From CAYVAP01 sp964521065 (lineage in GTDB: Bacteria; Bacteroidota; Bacteroidia; J057), in assembly GCA_964521065.1 (NCBI GenBank), contig CAZFPQ010000031.1:1-38441 (forward strand): a stretch of 38,441 bases of DNA, read 5' to 3'. A program made the position numbers and the translations under genes. This document shows, in pieces, positions 7,090 to 15,761 of this stretch. The notes under the pieces are model-generated. The model did not search any database. It was not told where the DNA came from and saw nothing but the letters and a program-made list of their open reading frames with translations. Numbering within the stretch: position 1 is the stretch's first letter; the number at the start of each line of letters is the position of its first letter.

Positions 7090-7983
7090 ATGCAAGAACA
7101 ACGTAAGTATCACACTCCTGAACAGATGATGGGAGACGTCGTCCTAGATTACGTTACTAGGGGCTTCCTCGATATCTTTCGTAACATCTTTCGCCTGATC
7201 GTGCGTGTGCACGCCAGTATGGTCACGATCTTCTTTCGCCATAAGTTTGGCACTAGAGGATTCAACAATGCTACCTTGATTTTTGGCTGGTGTGCTTTTT
7301 CCCTCATCAGTGCCGCAGAACTACTCTTTCATGTAGATCGTAGTATGCTCACTGGGGTAGAACTACCAGAACAGCTAGATACTTTGGTATTTTCCTTCCA
7401 CCTGACTCTGTTTCTTTTATTTGGTCTGTATCGCATCTGGGAAGCAACCAATAATTTGAAGAAAAATCGAGTCAAACGCCATGGTGACGGGACTGGCTAT
7501 AGCCTGCTTTACCCCTTGGCATATCGGCTGCTAAATCCACTAGGTCTGATCCATGATGGCACCGACTACCCACGCTGGTATCAGCTTGATCCTCGTAAGT
7601 TCCAGAAATGGGTCGAACCGACACTGGTCATTTTACTTGGCTGGATCTTCGCCAAGTTCGGCTATAGTTTCTACGGTTCGTTCATCATGTTCTGCGGTAT
7701 TTGTGTCTTCCTCCTGGCGTTTGAGCAGGAGCAGGTGCTTTACGAGCAACGTCAGCGTGAATGGGACGCGGAGATCTCTTCTTTGAGCATGCAAGAGGGA
7801 GATGAGGACGGTGCCGATTATGGTCATCGCGGTGGCTTGGTTATCGCACCGACACTGGTATCCTCCGAACGTGCCTATCGGCGTTGGCGACAGCGCCATG
7901 ATTCAGATCAGGCCCCATCACCTCACCCTGTTAAGGATTCCATTCCATCGCAATCCATTGTTTCACGCGAAGGTAACGCCTAA
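7090..7983 (+). CDS. Four-helix membrane protein next to the coupling ATPase
   Basis: A 297-residue protein with hydrophobic segments at about residues 59-81, 97-117, 176-190 and 192-212. An amphipathic N-terminal region precedes them (residues 18-50). The C-terminal tail of about 85 residues is hydrophilic, partly acidic and probably cytoplasmic. It starts 43 bases after the coupling ATPase and is surely co-transcribed. It could provide the membrane anchor missing from that ATPase, comparable to the N-terminal helices of VirD4/TrwB. There is no sequence motif that proves this. I know no named family for it. Confidence 0.6.
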   Translation: MQEQRKYHTPEQMMGDVVLDYVTRGFLDIFRNIFRLIVRVHASMVTIFFRHKFGTRGFNNATLIFGWCAFSLISAAELLFHVDRSMLTGVELPEQLDTLVFSFHLTLFLLFGLYRIWEATNNLKKNRVKRHGDGTGYSLLYPLAYRLLNPLGLIHDGTDYPRWYQLDPRKFQKWVEPTLVILLGWIFAKFGYSFYGSFIMFCGICVFLLAFEQEQVLYEQRQREWDAEISSLSMQEGDEDGADYGHRGGLVIAPTLVSSERAYRRWRQRHDSDQAPSPHPVKDSIPSQSIVSREGNA

Positions 7984-8011
7984 AGCAAGCCTTCATTAAT
8001 ATTCATCACTT

Positions 8012-8116
8012 ATGAACTGGTTAATCAATCTGATCCTGTGGCTACTGGATCAGGTCGCGAACAATGTTCGCTCAGATGATTCGAGCGATATGATCCCTGG
8101 AGGTATCGACCTCTGA
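8012..8116 (+). CDS. 34-residue single-helix peptide in the transfer operon
   Basis: ATG 8012 to TGA 8116 encodes MNWLINLILWLLDQVANN followed by a polar, acidic tail ending in GGIDL. It lies in the 200-base gap between two transfer-operon genes, on the same strand, and has the M-x-W plus I/L-helix pattern of the ORF at 5354-5434. It may be a membrane-associated small protein. No clear ribosome-binding site is visible. Confidence 0.35.
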   Translation: MNWLINLILWLLDQVANNVRSDDSSDMIPGGIDL

Positions 8117-8181
8117 CCTTTCACACCTTTTAATTTAACAACCCGGTCCCCTCATTGAGGAGGCCATAACCTTCCATTATC

Positions 8182-8520
8182 ATGGGTATTTACGACCGTA
8201 TCAAAAACTGGATAGCCGAATCAAAAAAGGACAAACCCGTAGTTGATTTGAGCCACCGATCTCGTCGACTGCCAGAGCCTAAACGCCAAGCCGTGACGCA
8301 GGCCCCGATTGATGCCAAGCTGGAAAACAAAATCCGTCAACAAAGCCAGCAGGCTAAAGGACATATTAACAGCGTAGAGTCAGTAAAAGAACTGCCGCAA
8401 TCACCACCATTACATCAGAGCCCTAAACCCAAGCAGGAATCCAGTGGGGGATATACCAGAAATCTTCCTCCTAGAAACCCTGGTGACGATAAGCAAAAGC
8501 GGCGAGGAAGATCACTATAA
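8182..8520 (+). CDS. Small basic, disordered protein of the transfer operon
   Basis: A 112-residue protein, rich in Lys, Arg, Gln, Pro and Ser. The first 12 residues (MGIYDRIKNWIA) form a possible amphipathic helix; the rest looks disordered, with proline-rich and basic stretches and a KQKRRGRSL end. Such proteins near relaxase genes often bind DNA or help the relaxosome, but nothing in the sequence proves it. It has no recognised family. It lies between the membrane protein and the Sel1-like gene on the same strand. Confidence 0.5.
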   Translation: MGIYDRIKNWIAESKKDKPVVDLSHRSRRLPEPKRQAVTQAPIDAKLENKIRQQSQQAKGHINSVESVKELPQSPPLHQSPKPKQESSGGYTRNLPPRNPGDDKQKRRGRSL

Positions 8521-8591
8521 TACTGGCATTGAACCTCTGAGTTTGCTACACTAATACCCTGCTGATTCAACCACTTGGGTAAGGAGATATC

Positions 8592-8990
8592 ATGATCGAC
8601 ACCATCCTCATTGACTGCGACAAACTGGACGAACTGGAATATGCCAGACAAGGAAGTCCGTTGGCCATGCTTCAGTTAGCCAAGTCATTCGTAGAAGGAG
8701 ACGGAGTACCAAGTAATCCCGGAAAAGCGTTGATGCTGCTTGAGGATATCATTGCTAAGGGTCGATCCGTTTGGCCTATGAAAGTTCGCTGGAATGCAAT
8801 GATTTTGAGAGCCAATATTCTAGCGGAGCGAGGGGAACAGGATGCTACCGACGAACCAATGATTACTATCATTCGGGAAATGGTAGAACTTCCCCCGAGG
8901 CGATGGAACCTAGAGCAGATGATCAGCTGTTTAGAGTGGCTTCAGATCCGTCAAGAAGACGGCGGAAAAGACTTCGCTGAGCTGGACTGA
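8592..8990 (+). CDS. Small Sel1-repeat-like protein
   Basis: A 132-residue helical protein with a strong AAGGAGATATC before ATG 8592. Residues 17-53 (ARQGSPLAMLQLAKSFVEGD, then GVPSNPGKALMLLEDII) match the Sel1/TPR-like pattern of paired helices with A-x-G-...-A...LA. The remainder is helical but less regular. These repeats mediate protein-protein contacts. It ends about 60 bases before a good terminator, so it appears to close the first transfer transcript. Its partner is unknown. Confidence 0.6.
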   Translation: MIDTILIDCDKLDELEYARQGSPLAMLQLAKSFVEGDGVPSNPGKALMLLEDIIAKGRSVWPMKVRWNAMILRANILAERGEQDATDEPMITIIREMVELPPRRWNLEQMISCLEWLQIRQEDGGKDFAELD

Positions 8991-9050
8991 CTTTCTTCTT
9001 TTTTCAATAGCAGCACGTCGCAACGACGCCCTACCCTACCCTTCTGACAG

Positions 9051-9077
9051 ACCGCCCTCTTTAGGGCGGTACTTTTT
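9051..9077 (+). terminator. Rho-independent terminator
   Basis: ACCGCCCT-CTTT-AGGGCGGT is a perfect 8-bp GC-rich stem (9051-9070) followed by ACTTTTTGG. It should end the transcript carrying the coupling ATPase and its small partners; the relaxase then needs its own promoter in 9078-9201. Confidence 0.85.
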
Positions 9078-9201
9078 GGCCACGGTCTAAAGCATGTTTA
9101 GACGAGATGCCTGCAATAAATTTTATTCCACTTCCCGTAGTAAGTATCTCACCTTATAGTTGAAGTAATACTGAAGGAAACAGGGAAACTATCACTACAT
9201 T

Positions 9202-11925
9202 ATGCTACGTATTACCCCCAGCAAGAGTGCAGCTGGAGCTACCAAATATTTTGACGAAGGACTGGCTAAGGCTGACTACTACGCCAAAGACGAACAGATT
9301 CTCGGCCAGTGGGGTGGGAAAGCTGCGGAGCGTCTGGGGCTGGAGGGAAAGGTCAAGCGCGAGGACTTCACCGCCCTGTGCCATAATAGGACACCCGAGG
9401 GCAACAAGCTCAACCCACGCGACAGTGCCAAACGTAAGGCGGGCTACGACTTTACCTACAGTGCCCCAAAATCAGTATCGGTGGCTTATGGTATCACTGG
9501 CGACGAGCGCATACGGGAGGCCTTCGAGCATGCCGTAGACACTACCATGAGCGAGATCGAACAAGAGATGCGGACCCAACGTGGCCAAGGAGCTGAGAAG
9601 CAGCATATCAAAACGGGTAATATGATCTATGCCCGTTTCACCCATCGTACCTCAAGACCTGTGGATGGCGTGCCCGACTGCCACCTGCATGTTCATGCCT
9701 ACGCCTTTAACACCACCTGGAGCGAGGAGAAGCAACGTTTTCAGGCAGGGGAATTTCGTGCCATCAAGGAACGAGCTCCCTACTACCAAGCCGCCTTCGA
9801 TGCCAGACTAGCCATAAACATGCGACAGCTGGGATACGAGATCGAAACGCGGGGGCTTTCCTTCGAACTCAAGGGAATTGAGCAGGGAACCCTCGATAAG
9901 TTCTCCCGCCGTACCCGTCAGATCGAGGCAGCGGCCAAGGCCGAAAGTAAGACCAACGGCTTTATCACCGCCAAGCAGAAGGAAAAGCTAGGAGCTCGCA
10001 CACGCCTCGGTAAGCTGGCTGGGATGACCTATGATAAGCTGCGTGAGATCTGGAACTCTTGGTTGAAGCCCGAAGAAAGCGACAGCGTGCTGAACGCCCA
10101 TCGCCGACCTGGAGAGCCCATCCCCCAAGATCGTTCGCTTAAGGCGCGAGAGGCTTTGAATGGTGCTGTAGAGCACCTTTTCGAGCGCAAGTCGGCCGTA
10201 GAGCAGACCCAGCTGATGGGCGAGGCCTTGCGCCGAGGTTACGGTGATATCCTCCCCAAGGATATCCACCAAGTAATGAAGGAAACCAGATTCTTTCGCC
10301 AGGAACAACGCGGTAAAGTGTGGCTGACTACCGAAGCCGCAGTAAAGGACGAGAAGGCCATGATTCGCTTCGTCCGCCAAGGCAGAGGCCAATGCGATCC
10401 CATCAATCCACATTACCAACCCAAGGCTGAGTATCTCAACCAGGAACAAAAGGCCGCCATTACCCATGCTCTTACCTCCATCGACCGGGTAAGCATCATT
10501 GCGGGGGGAGCAGGAACTGGTAAGACGACCCTCATGAAAGAAGTTCGGGATGGAATTACAGAAAGTGGAAAGCAACTTTTCGGTTTCGCCCCCAGCGCGG
10601 GTGCTTCTAGGGGCGTGATGCGTGAAGAAGGCTTTGACAAAGCTGATACGTTAGCGCGGCTATTGGTAGATAAAAAGCTTCAAGAGCAAGTCAAAGGCCA
10701 AGTAATTTGGATAGATGAAGCCGGACTTATCGGCAATAAGGACATGAACCGCCTATTTGAAATAGCTCAGCAACAAAAGGCCCGACTGCTTCTCACCGGT
10801 GACGTCAAGCAGCATGCATCGGTTATGGCAGGCGATGCGTTGCGCATCCTCGAAGAACGCGGCGGTATTAAGGTAGCACGAGTCGACGAGATTCAGAGGC
10901 AACGTCACAATGAGAGCTATAAAGAAGTCGTCAAGTTAATCAGTGAGGATCGTATTGAGCACGCAGTAAGTAAACTGGACCGTATGGGTGGTATCGTTGA
11001 GATGACCAACGAGAACCAGCGTTTGCAGCAGTTAGTTCAGGACTACGTAAAGACCCAAAAGGAAGGCAAGACTGCCTTAGTGGTCTCTCCAGTGCATAAA
11101 GAGGCAACTCGAGTAACTGAGTCTATTCGTGAGCGGCTTAAGCAAAACGGGGAACTGGCTGCGGAAGAACGCACCTATACGGTACAGAAAAACCTCAACC
11201 TCACCCTGGAGCAACGCAAGCGCCTAAACCGCACCCCGCAAGCGGGAATGACCCTCGAATTTCACCAGAATGCGCCAGGCTTTCGCAAAGGAGAACGCTG
11301 GCAAGTGCTCCCCTCCGAGGAGGCCCAGCTACACAGCCTGAAGGCCCGCCATAAAGACGGACGCGAGGGGCGCCTGCCCCTGGAGGTGGCCGAGCGTTTC
11401 ACCGCCTACCGCGAGGATGAATTGCGACTGGCCAAGGGCGACCGCATTCGCATTACCAAAGGAGGCAAAACCATGGATGGTAAACGCATCAATAACGGTG
11501 ACCTCTTTACAGTATCGGGCTTTTCAAAAGAGGGGCATATCCAACTGAATAACGGCCGTTTTCTGAATAAGGATTTTGGCCATTTAGCTCATGGCTATGT
11601 CACCACCAGTCACAGCAGCCAAGGAAAAACCGTTGATCGCGTCTTCATTGCCCAAAGTGAAATGTCTCGTCCGGCTGCTAGTAAGCAACAATTCTATGTT
11701 TCTGTCTCTCGGGGTCGAGAACAAGTCAAAATTTACACCGATGACAAGGCGGCACTACAGAAGGCTGTTATGAAAGACGGACGACGTATGACCGCCTCAG
11801 ACATCGCCGATCAGCAACGTACGCTTCGCAGCCAGAAACAGCTCAAACAAGCAAAATCAACCCGTCAATTATCTCCTCGCCATGCTCGAAGACATACACG
11901 GCCGCCCCAGCGCGAACTCGAATAG
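9202..11925 (+). CDS. MobF-family conjugative relaxase-helicase (TrwC/TraI-like)
   Basis: A 907-residue two-domain protein. The relaxase domain (about residues 1-290) has the catalytic tyrosine candidates Y16, Y26 and Y27, the YDFTYSAPKSVSVAY motif, and the metal-binding histidines H161, H163 and H165 in DCHLHVHAYAFN. The superfamily 1 helicase part has Walker A AGGAGTGKTT (Lys441), Walker B VIWIDEAGLIG, a TGDVKQHASV motif, a late HGYVTTSHSSQGKT motif and VSRGREQVKIYT. It nicks oriT, stays bound to the 5' end, and unwinds the transferred strand. All key residues are present, so it looks functional. It lacks the extra C-terminal domains of F TraI. MobF relaxases are uncommon in Bacteroidota, where MobP and MobB types dominate. 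It follows a terminator, so a promoter is expected in 9078-9201. Confidence 0.95.
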   Translation: MLRITPSKSAAGATKYFDEGLAKADYYAKDEQILGQWGGKAAERLGLEGKVKREDFTALCHNRTPEGNKLNPRDSAKRKAGYDFTYSAPKSVSVAYGITGDERIREAFEHAVDTTMSEIEQEMRTQRGQGAEKQHIKTGNMIYARFTHRTSRPVDGVPDCHLHVHAYAFNTTWSEEKQRFQAGEFRAIKERAPYYQAAFDARLAINMRQLGYEIETRGLSFELKGIEQGTLDKFSRRTRQIEAAAKAESKTNGFITAKQKEKLGARTRLGKLAGMTYDKLREIWNSWLKPEESDSVLNAHRRPGEPIPQDRSLKAREALNGAVEHLFERKSAVEQTQLMGEALRRGYGDILPKDIHQVMKETRFFRQEQRGKVWLTTEAAVKDEKAMIRFVRQGRGQCDPINPHYQPKAEYLNQEQKAAITHALTSIDRVSIIAGGAGTGKTTLMKEVRDGITESGKQLFGFAPSAGASRGVMREEGFDKADTLARLLVDKKLQEQVKGQVIWIDEAGLIGNKDMNRLFEIAQQQKARLLLTGDVKQHASVMAGDALRILEERGGIKVARVDEIQRQRHNESYKEVVKLISEDRIEHAVSKLDRMGGIVEMTNENQRLQQLVQDYVKTQKEGKTALVVSPVHKEATRVTESIRERLKQNGELAAEERTYTVQKNLNLTLEQRKRLNRTPQAGMTLEFHQNAPGFRKGERWQVLPSEEAQLHSLKARHKDGREGRLPLEVAERFTAYREDELRLAKGDRIRITKGGKTMDGKRINNGDLFTVSGFSKEGHIQLNNGRFLNKDFGHLAHGYVTTSHSSQGKTVDRVFIAQSEMSRPAASKQQFYVSVSRGREQVKIYTDDKAALQKAVMKDGRRMTASDIADQQRTLRSQKQLKQAKSTRQLSPRHARRHTRPPQRELE

Positions 11926-12004
11926 CTGGGCCGAAAGGCAACGTAGCGGTACCCGCAGTTCACCTTACTACCTTCTGGAGAAACAGCAAGGAGCCCAAGT
12001 TATC

Positions 12005-12256
12005 ATGCTCGCCTTTGAGTTCGAGAATGGTGACTTGGTAGCCTTACCCTATGCTTTGCTGGTGAAAGTAGAGTATAAGCTATCCGAAGGAGTTCGCCTG
12101 GAATGGGGCACTGACTTTATTACCATTGAGGGGCAACGTCTACAACCACTCTTTCATGCACTGGTAGAGCATCGGGTAAGAATGGTGATCGAATCACCGG
12201 ATGAGGAGCCAGACGACCCAGATGATGTGATTATTAGTAAGGTGAGGAGAGGATGA
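12005..12256 (+). CDS. Small acidic protein after the relaxase, unknown
   Basis: From ATG 12005 it encodes 83 residues beginning MLAFEFENGDLVALPYALLV and ending with an acidic region (SPDEEPDDPDDV) and a basic tail. AAGGAG lies about 12 bases before this start. The frame is open back to an ATG at 11882, which would overlap the relaxase by 44 bases and has no ribosome-binding site, so the shorter form is preferred. The N-terminal part looks like a small beta-rich domain. No family is recognised. Confidence 0.55.
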   Translation: MLAFEFENGDLVALPYALLVKVEYKLSEGVRLEWGTDFITIEGQRLQPLFHALVEHRVRMVIESPDEEPDDPDDVIISKVRRG

Positions 12257-12323
12257 TTTTACAACTTTTACGAAAACACAAACGTCTATCCCTTTATGAG
12301 CCAACACTTTCAATCTAATTATT

Positions 12324-12710
12324 ATGAATGAAGATAAAGAATCTAAAATTATTCTATATGGAAATGGGAGTATAGGAAAGTCTAGTTTTTTAGCAAGACT
12401 GCTAAAGGGTACAAAAGGTAAGAAAGACAACCAGAATACCTTTTGGGTAAGTTCACCAAAAAAGGAAACTTACAAACAGTCTCTATTTGAGATCGTCGGT
12501 GAGATTGATGATCCCGCTTCAGAAAGCTCTGAAAAAGAAACAGATTCCAGCCCTTCACTCTCAATCACCGTGGCTCCTGGCTCTGCACCTCCAGAAGTAA
12601 TCGGAGAGCTACTAGCCCGGCTTTCATTGCTAAATCGGAAGATGGGCGGTGAGGGAATTGAATTTACGTTGGAAGATATCTTCACTGACCAAAAAACCTG
12701 CGCCTCATGA
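12324..12710 (+). CDS. Small P-loop protein, possibly truncated
   Basis: A 128-residue protein with a clear P-loop near the N-terminus: KIILYGNGSIGKSSFLARLL (Walker A GNGSIGKSS, residues 13-21). The middle is Ser/Glu-rich and probably disordered. The C-terminal part (about residues 85-120) has a helical pattern with APPEVIGELLARLSLLNRKM and GGEGIEF. No Walker B or later NTPase motif is seen, and 128 residues is very short for a P-loop enzyme. It may be a remnant, a nucleotide-binding adaptor, or need the next protein. Its last four bases overlap the following start (ATGA), so the two are made together. Confidence 0.5.
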   Translation: MNEDKESKIILYGNGSIGKSSFLARLLKGTKGKKDNQNTFWVSSPKKETYKQSLFEIVGEIDDPASESSEKETDSSPSLSITVAPGSAPPEVIGELLARLSLLNRKMGGEGIEFTLEDIFTDQKTCAS

Positions 12711-13237
12711 ACTCTCTGGAACCAAATAAATACCAATTCCGGGGAGTCCCGCGTGGTAACCACCCCAAAAAACTTTCGAGATGGCGACGATTTCTCAATA
12801 TTTTCATGCCATGGCTTGAAGAAAAGAAAGCTCAAGGTGAGGCTGACATAAATGCAGCTGTAGCTAAAGAGCACGCCCAGGCAATCGACTTTATCGCTAG
12901 TGCCAAACTTAAAGAAGCTCGAGCTCTTCAAGCAGAGGCTCAAACAGTGAAAATAAAGCTAGAGGCCAAAGCTATAGCGGAGAATGCAGTAAAACAGGAA
13001 GAAGAGCTCCTAACTAGTGCAACATTAGCCAGTAGTCCAGAAGCCGAATTCGAAGAACTTATGAATTTTCTCAAATTCCTCTATTTCAAATACGGAACAC
13101 GTGTTTCGATCAAGATGGAAACCGATTCGCAAATGAAACATTTTGTGGAATACACAATTAATGGACAAACCTGCCGAATGAGTTTCTGGCAGAACTTTCA
13201 GGTTGGCGGTGATCTTGATTCTGTAGAACAGAAATAA
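12707..13237 (+). CDS. Coiled-coil protein coupled to the small P-loop protein
   Basis: A 176-residue protein. A short hydrophobic patch (WRRFLNIFMPWL, about residues 26-37) is followed by a long Ala/Glu/Lys-rich helix (about residues 40-105) that should form a coiled coil. The C-terminal domain of about 65 residues is mixed alpha/beta. It overlaps the P-loop gene by four bases and is followed by a terminator, so the two form a unit. Function unknown; membrane association through the hydrophobic patch is possible. Confidence 0.5.
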   Translation: MNSLEPNKYQFRGVPRGNHPKKLSRWRRFLNIFMPWLEEKKAQGEADINAAVAKEHAQAIDFIASAKLKEARALQAEAQTVKIKLEAKAIAENAVKQEEELLTSATLASSPEAEFEELMNFLKFLYFKYGTRVSIKMETDSQMKHFVEYTINGQTCRMSFWQNFQVGGDLDSVEQK

Positions 13238-13245
13238 CAGATAAA

Positions 13246-13284
13246 GAGAAAGCCGTTAAGAACTGTATCTCATCGGCTTTCTTT
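13246..13284. terminator. Bidirectional terminator between convergent genes
   Basis: GAAAGCCG (13248-13255) pairs with CGGCTTTC (13274-13281), followed by TTT on + and by a T-rich CTCTTTAT on -. It sits between the + strand coiled-coil gene and the - strand ssb gene and can serve both. Confidence 0.65.
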
Positions 13285-13305
13285 AGTAGGGAAGGTTAGC
13301 CGATT

Positions 13306-13677
13306 CTACATGCTCTTTACTTCTCGCTGTTTCTTAACTAATGGGGCCAGCTCAATTTGACGGGCAACAATAGAAGCCTCTTTCTTAGTGATGATCTCAC
13401 CGTCCCCATTGACCACCTCGAACGGGCGATAGGATAATCCACCTGTAGCAGTAAGGCGGGTACCGGTTTTGAGCTGTTTAACCATCTCTATCAATTGGGG
13501 ACTGAACAGAAGAATATTATGCCAGATGGTTTCTTTGTCTTGCCATTGCTCCTGCTCATCTTTGTAGCTGTCCGTCGTCGCTAGGGAGAAAGCGGCAAAG
13601 CTGTTCGACTCGGTAGTGAGGATTCGTGCCTCGCTACCCATATTACCGATGAGTGTTACGCTGTTGTTGATTGCCAT
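13306..13677 (-). CDS. ssb: Single-stranded DNA-binding protein
   Basis: A 123-residue OB-fold protein beginning MAINNSVTLIGNMGSEARIL, with the usual SSB strands (FAAFSLATTD; TIWHNILLFSPQLIEMV; LKTGTRLTATGGLSYRPFEV). ATG 13677 follows AAAGGAA. Plasmid SSBs coat single-stranded DNA during replication and transfer. The protein stops soon after the OB fold and lacks the acidic DDDIPF-type C-terminal tip that normally recruits repair and replication partners. It probably works only as a DNA-coating protein. It is convergent with the preceding + strand pair. Confidence 0.92.
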   Translation of the reverse strand: MAINNSVTLIGNMGSEARILTTESNSFAAFSLATTDSYKDEQEQWQDKETIWHNILLFSPQLIEMVKQLKTGTRLTATGGLSYRPFEVVNGDGEIITKKEASIVARQIELAPLVKKQREVKSM

Positions 13678-13758
13678 GGTTGATTCCTTTCTTGGCTTGG
13701 TTGGTTAATGAGTGATCAGGTGGGAAAGAGGCCAAGGCCCCTCCCCTACCCTCGTTGT

Positions 13759-14115
13759 TCAATATTCGCTCGGTAACAGCAAGGTATTATCGATGAACCA
13801 GAGCGAGAAGCTCCTTAGCGGAAAATCTGTGTATTCAATTTTGGTAGAATGGATGATCTGATCGTCTCCATTTTCGACCTGGATAGTGGCGGACTTATCG
13901 TCATGCACGATGATCTTCCAGACCTGCATGGACGTGGCCTGTATGGTAGGTTCATGCTGATGCGCAAAGATGTGCTCAAGCAGCCAATAAGCCCCGGCCT
14001 GCTCCGCCAGATATTGTACGCCTTCAGTATAGACGTAATGCCGGAACATTGGATGATAGAAGAGCCGATCGCTACCGGTATAGTGGGCGAGATCCGTCAG
14101 TAAATGGTTGGTCAT
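13759..14115 (-). CDS. DUF6876-like plasmid protein
   Basis: From ATG 14115, preceded by a strong AAAGGAG, it encodes 118 residues. The pattern DLAHYTGSDRLFYHP, TEGVQYLAEQAGAYWLLEHI, QVWKI and YTDFPL...LLLPSEY matches my memory of DUF6876, a family often carried by plasmids and integrative elements near ssb and replication genes. The longer frame from 14211 lacks a start signal. Its biochemical role is not known. It lies 81 bases upstream of ssb on the same strand and is probably co-transcribed with it. Confidence 0.7.
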   Translation of the reverse strand: MTNHLLTDLAHYTGSDRLFYHPMFRHYVYTEGVQYLAEQAGAYWLLEHIFAHQHEPTIQATSMQVWKIIVHDDKSATIQVENGDDQIIHSTKIEYTDFPLRSFSLWFIDNTLLLPSEY

Positions 14116-14720
14116 GGTCCCAGTCTCCTTTTCGTTGGGATTGAAGGGCGAAAGCGTGAGATGCGCTTTCCTCTTCTGCCCTTCGGCGAGAATGGGGGTG
14201 CAAGCGGTCATAGCCCAAGCAAGTAGGCCGAGGGGAATCGCCCGTCCTGCACAAGTGAGCGCAGCGAATGCGGAAGGATGGGGAGACGGCCTATCATGGG
14301 CTTGACGGGGCGCTGGGGGCGAAGCCCTAAGAAATTTCCAAACTATCTTAACGGCTGGAAAATTGAATATGATCTGTATTGTAACGCACCAAAAAAGTGC
14401 TGCACAACAATGATTTACTGTCCTTCGATTTCAAAAAGAACGAATCATTTACCATCGCTGTAAAGGTATCCTGCAATCTTACCACAAGGGAGAGACTTGG
14501 TAGTCCCATCTTTCAGTGCTTAGAATCGCTGTCGGTTAACCTTGATATTTTTGGGGAATAGTCTTCATCGTATCCTACTCTTCATATTGTAAAACGCGCT
14601 GTGTAAGTAGGACGAGGCAGTCAGGTGGTAACTAGCGGATGAGGTCCATAATTTATGTTTCACAAATTGTCTACATTCCCTTTAGCATACGCTGATTTTA
14701 GTTTGAAAAACAGTATAGCT
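14116..14720. other. 605-bp region without a convincing gene
   Basis: It separates the DUF6876-like gene from the primase end. A 61-codon + strand ORF at 14278-14463 is Cys-rich and has no start signal, so it is not called. GGGCTT (14298-14303) and AAGCCC (14322-14327) form a GC-rich hairpin. GTGAGCGCAGCGAA (14255-14268) is repeated exactly at 15836-15849. A promoter for the DUF6876/ssb pair should lie here. Confidence 0.35.
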
Positions 14721-15743
14721 TCACCCTTTTCCTTTGGCTGGACGCTGAGAAATACATTTATGAACCCAAGCCTCATTGACATCGACATGCCCCTCATATA
14801 GGTGATTCTGAAGAAAAACCTTCTTAGCCCCAAAGCCTTCGATGAACTGTTGGGCACAGGCCTTACCAGAGGCGTTATTATCGAGAAACAAGTTGATGCC
14901 TTCATAGTCAAACTTTTCGATAAGATCGGCGGCACGTCGATAGTGGCTGACAGTATTGAGGATGATACTATCGCCCTTGAGCTGATCGACCCCATACATT
15001 GCCATTAAACTGAGGCAATCGAGCATACCTTCAAAGATGTTGACTTTACCTTTCCCAGGTTCAGATCCAGAAATGATGGTAACATCCTTCTTGCCAAGCG
15101 AAGATTTGGTAAAACCATAATCGTCCCCAGCAATTCGAATTTCGTGACCACCACTTTCATTGCCAATGCCAATAGCAAAGAAATCACGGCCGCTTGGCTT
15201 ATGGCGATAACGAACTTCCAGCAAGTAACGATCGGCAAGGTCCCGGGGAATAAATCGCTGGTGAAGAAGATAGGAGTGGATAAGTGGATGGCGAATAACA
15301 CCGGATGAAAGCAATTTTAGATCACTAACCCGGTAACGTGAGTTTTCCTTAAAATCAGGCCTACCCACTTTGTCGCCCTGCTGTTGAAAAGAAAAGCGCC
15401 GTGGGGACGGTTTTAAAGGCTCCTGGGCGCCTTTAGGATCTTTGGTAGGGGTACGTAGCCTTTTAGTGGGATACAGTCCCTCCAGGAAGCTGAGAGCGTC
15501 CTTCACGCAAGTGAAATTTTCATGTCGCATGACAAAGTCAATTACCGTCCCCCCCTGATCTGCAAAATCATTCCAGATCCACTTCCCTCCTAAAAACGAG
15601 GTATGAAAACTAGGCTCGTTCTCTTGGCGAAAGGGAGAGCGATACCAATATTCCTGTCCTCCTTTTTTAATGGCGACGGGATTATAGCCTAATCGCTGCA
15701 TTAATTGAGGTAGGTGAATCTGTTTGGCTTGAAGACTATTCAT
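14721..15743 (-). CDS. DnaG-like primase with Toprim domain
   Basis: A 340-residue protein. The N-terminal part (about residues 10-90) follows the CHC2 primase zinc-domain pattern (YRSPFRQENEPSFH, then KWIWNDFADQGGTVIDFVM) but lacks the zinc-binding cysteines and histidine, as in many mobile-element primases. The Toprim domain has the catalytic Glu238 in NIFEGMLDCLSLM and Asp288 in LFLDNNASGKA; the usual DxD is reduced to a single D followed by N-N. It should make primers for plasmid or lagging-strand synthesis beside the iteron origin. The loss of the second aspartate may lower activity. The start at 15743 is followed upstream by a palindrome at 15762-15775. Confidence 0.8.
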   Translation of the reverse strand: MNSLQAKQIHLPQLMQRLGYNPVAIKKGGQEYWYRSPFRQENEPSFHTSFLGGKWIWNDFADQGGTVIDFVMRHENFTCVKDALSFLEGLYPTKRLRTPTKDPKGAQEPLKPSPRRFSFQQQGDKVGRPDFKENSRYRVSDLKLLSSGVIRHPLIHSYLLHQRFIPRDLADRYLLEVRYRHKPSGRDFFAIGIGNESGGHEIRIAGDDYGFTKSSLGKKDVTIISGSEPGKGKVNIFEGMLDCLSLMAMYGVDQLKGDSIILNTVSHYRRAADLIEKFDYEGINLFLDNNASGKACAQQFIEGFGAKKVFLQNHLYEGHVDVNEAWVHKCISQRPAKGKG

Positions 15744-15761
15744 AAAAACGAATCCTACAAT

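Noticed and set aside
9988..10575. 195-codon minus-strand ORF inside the relaxase
   Set aside because: Shadow of the well-supported MobF relaxase frame.
14278..14463. 61-codon Cys-rich ORF on +
   Set aside because: No ribosome-binding site, irregular composition, lies over a hairpin; nothing supports coding.
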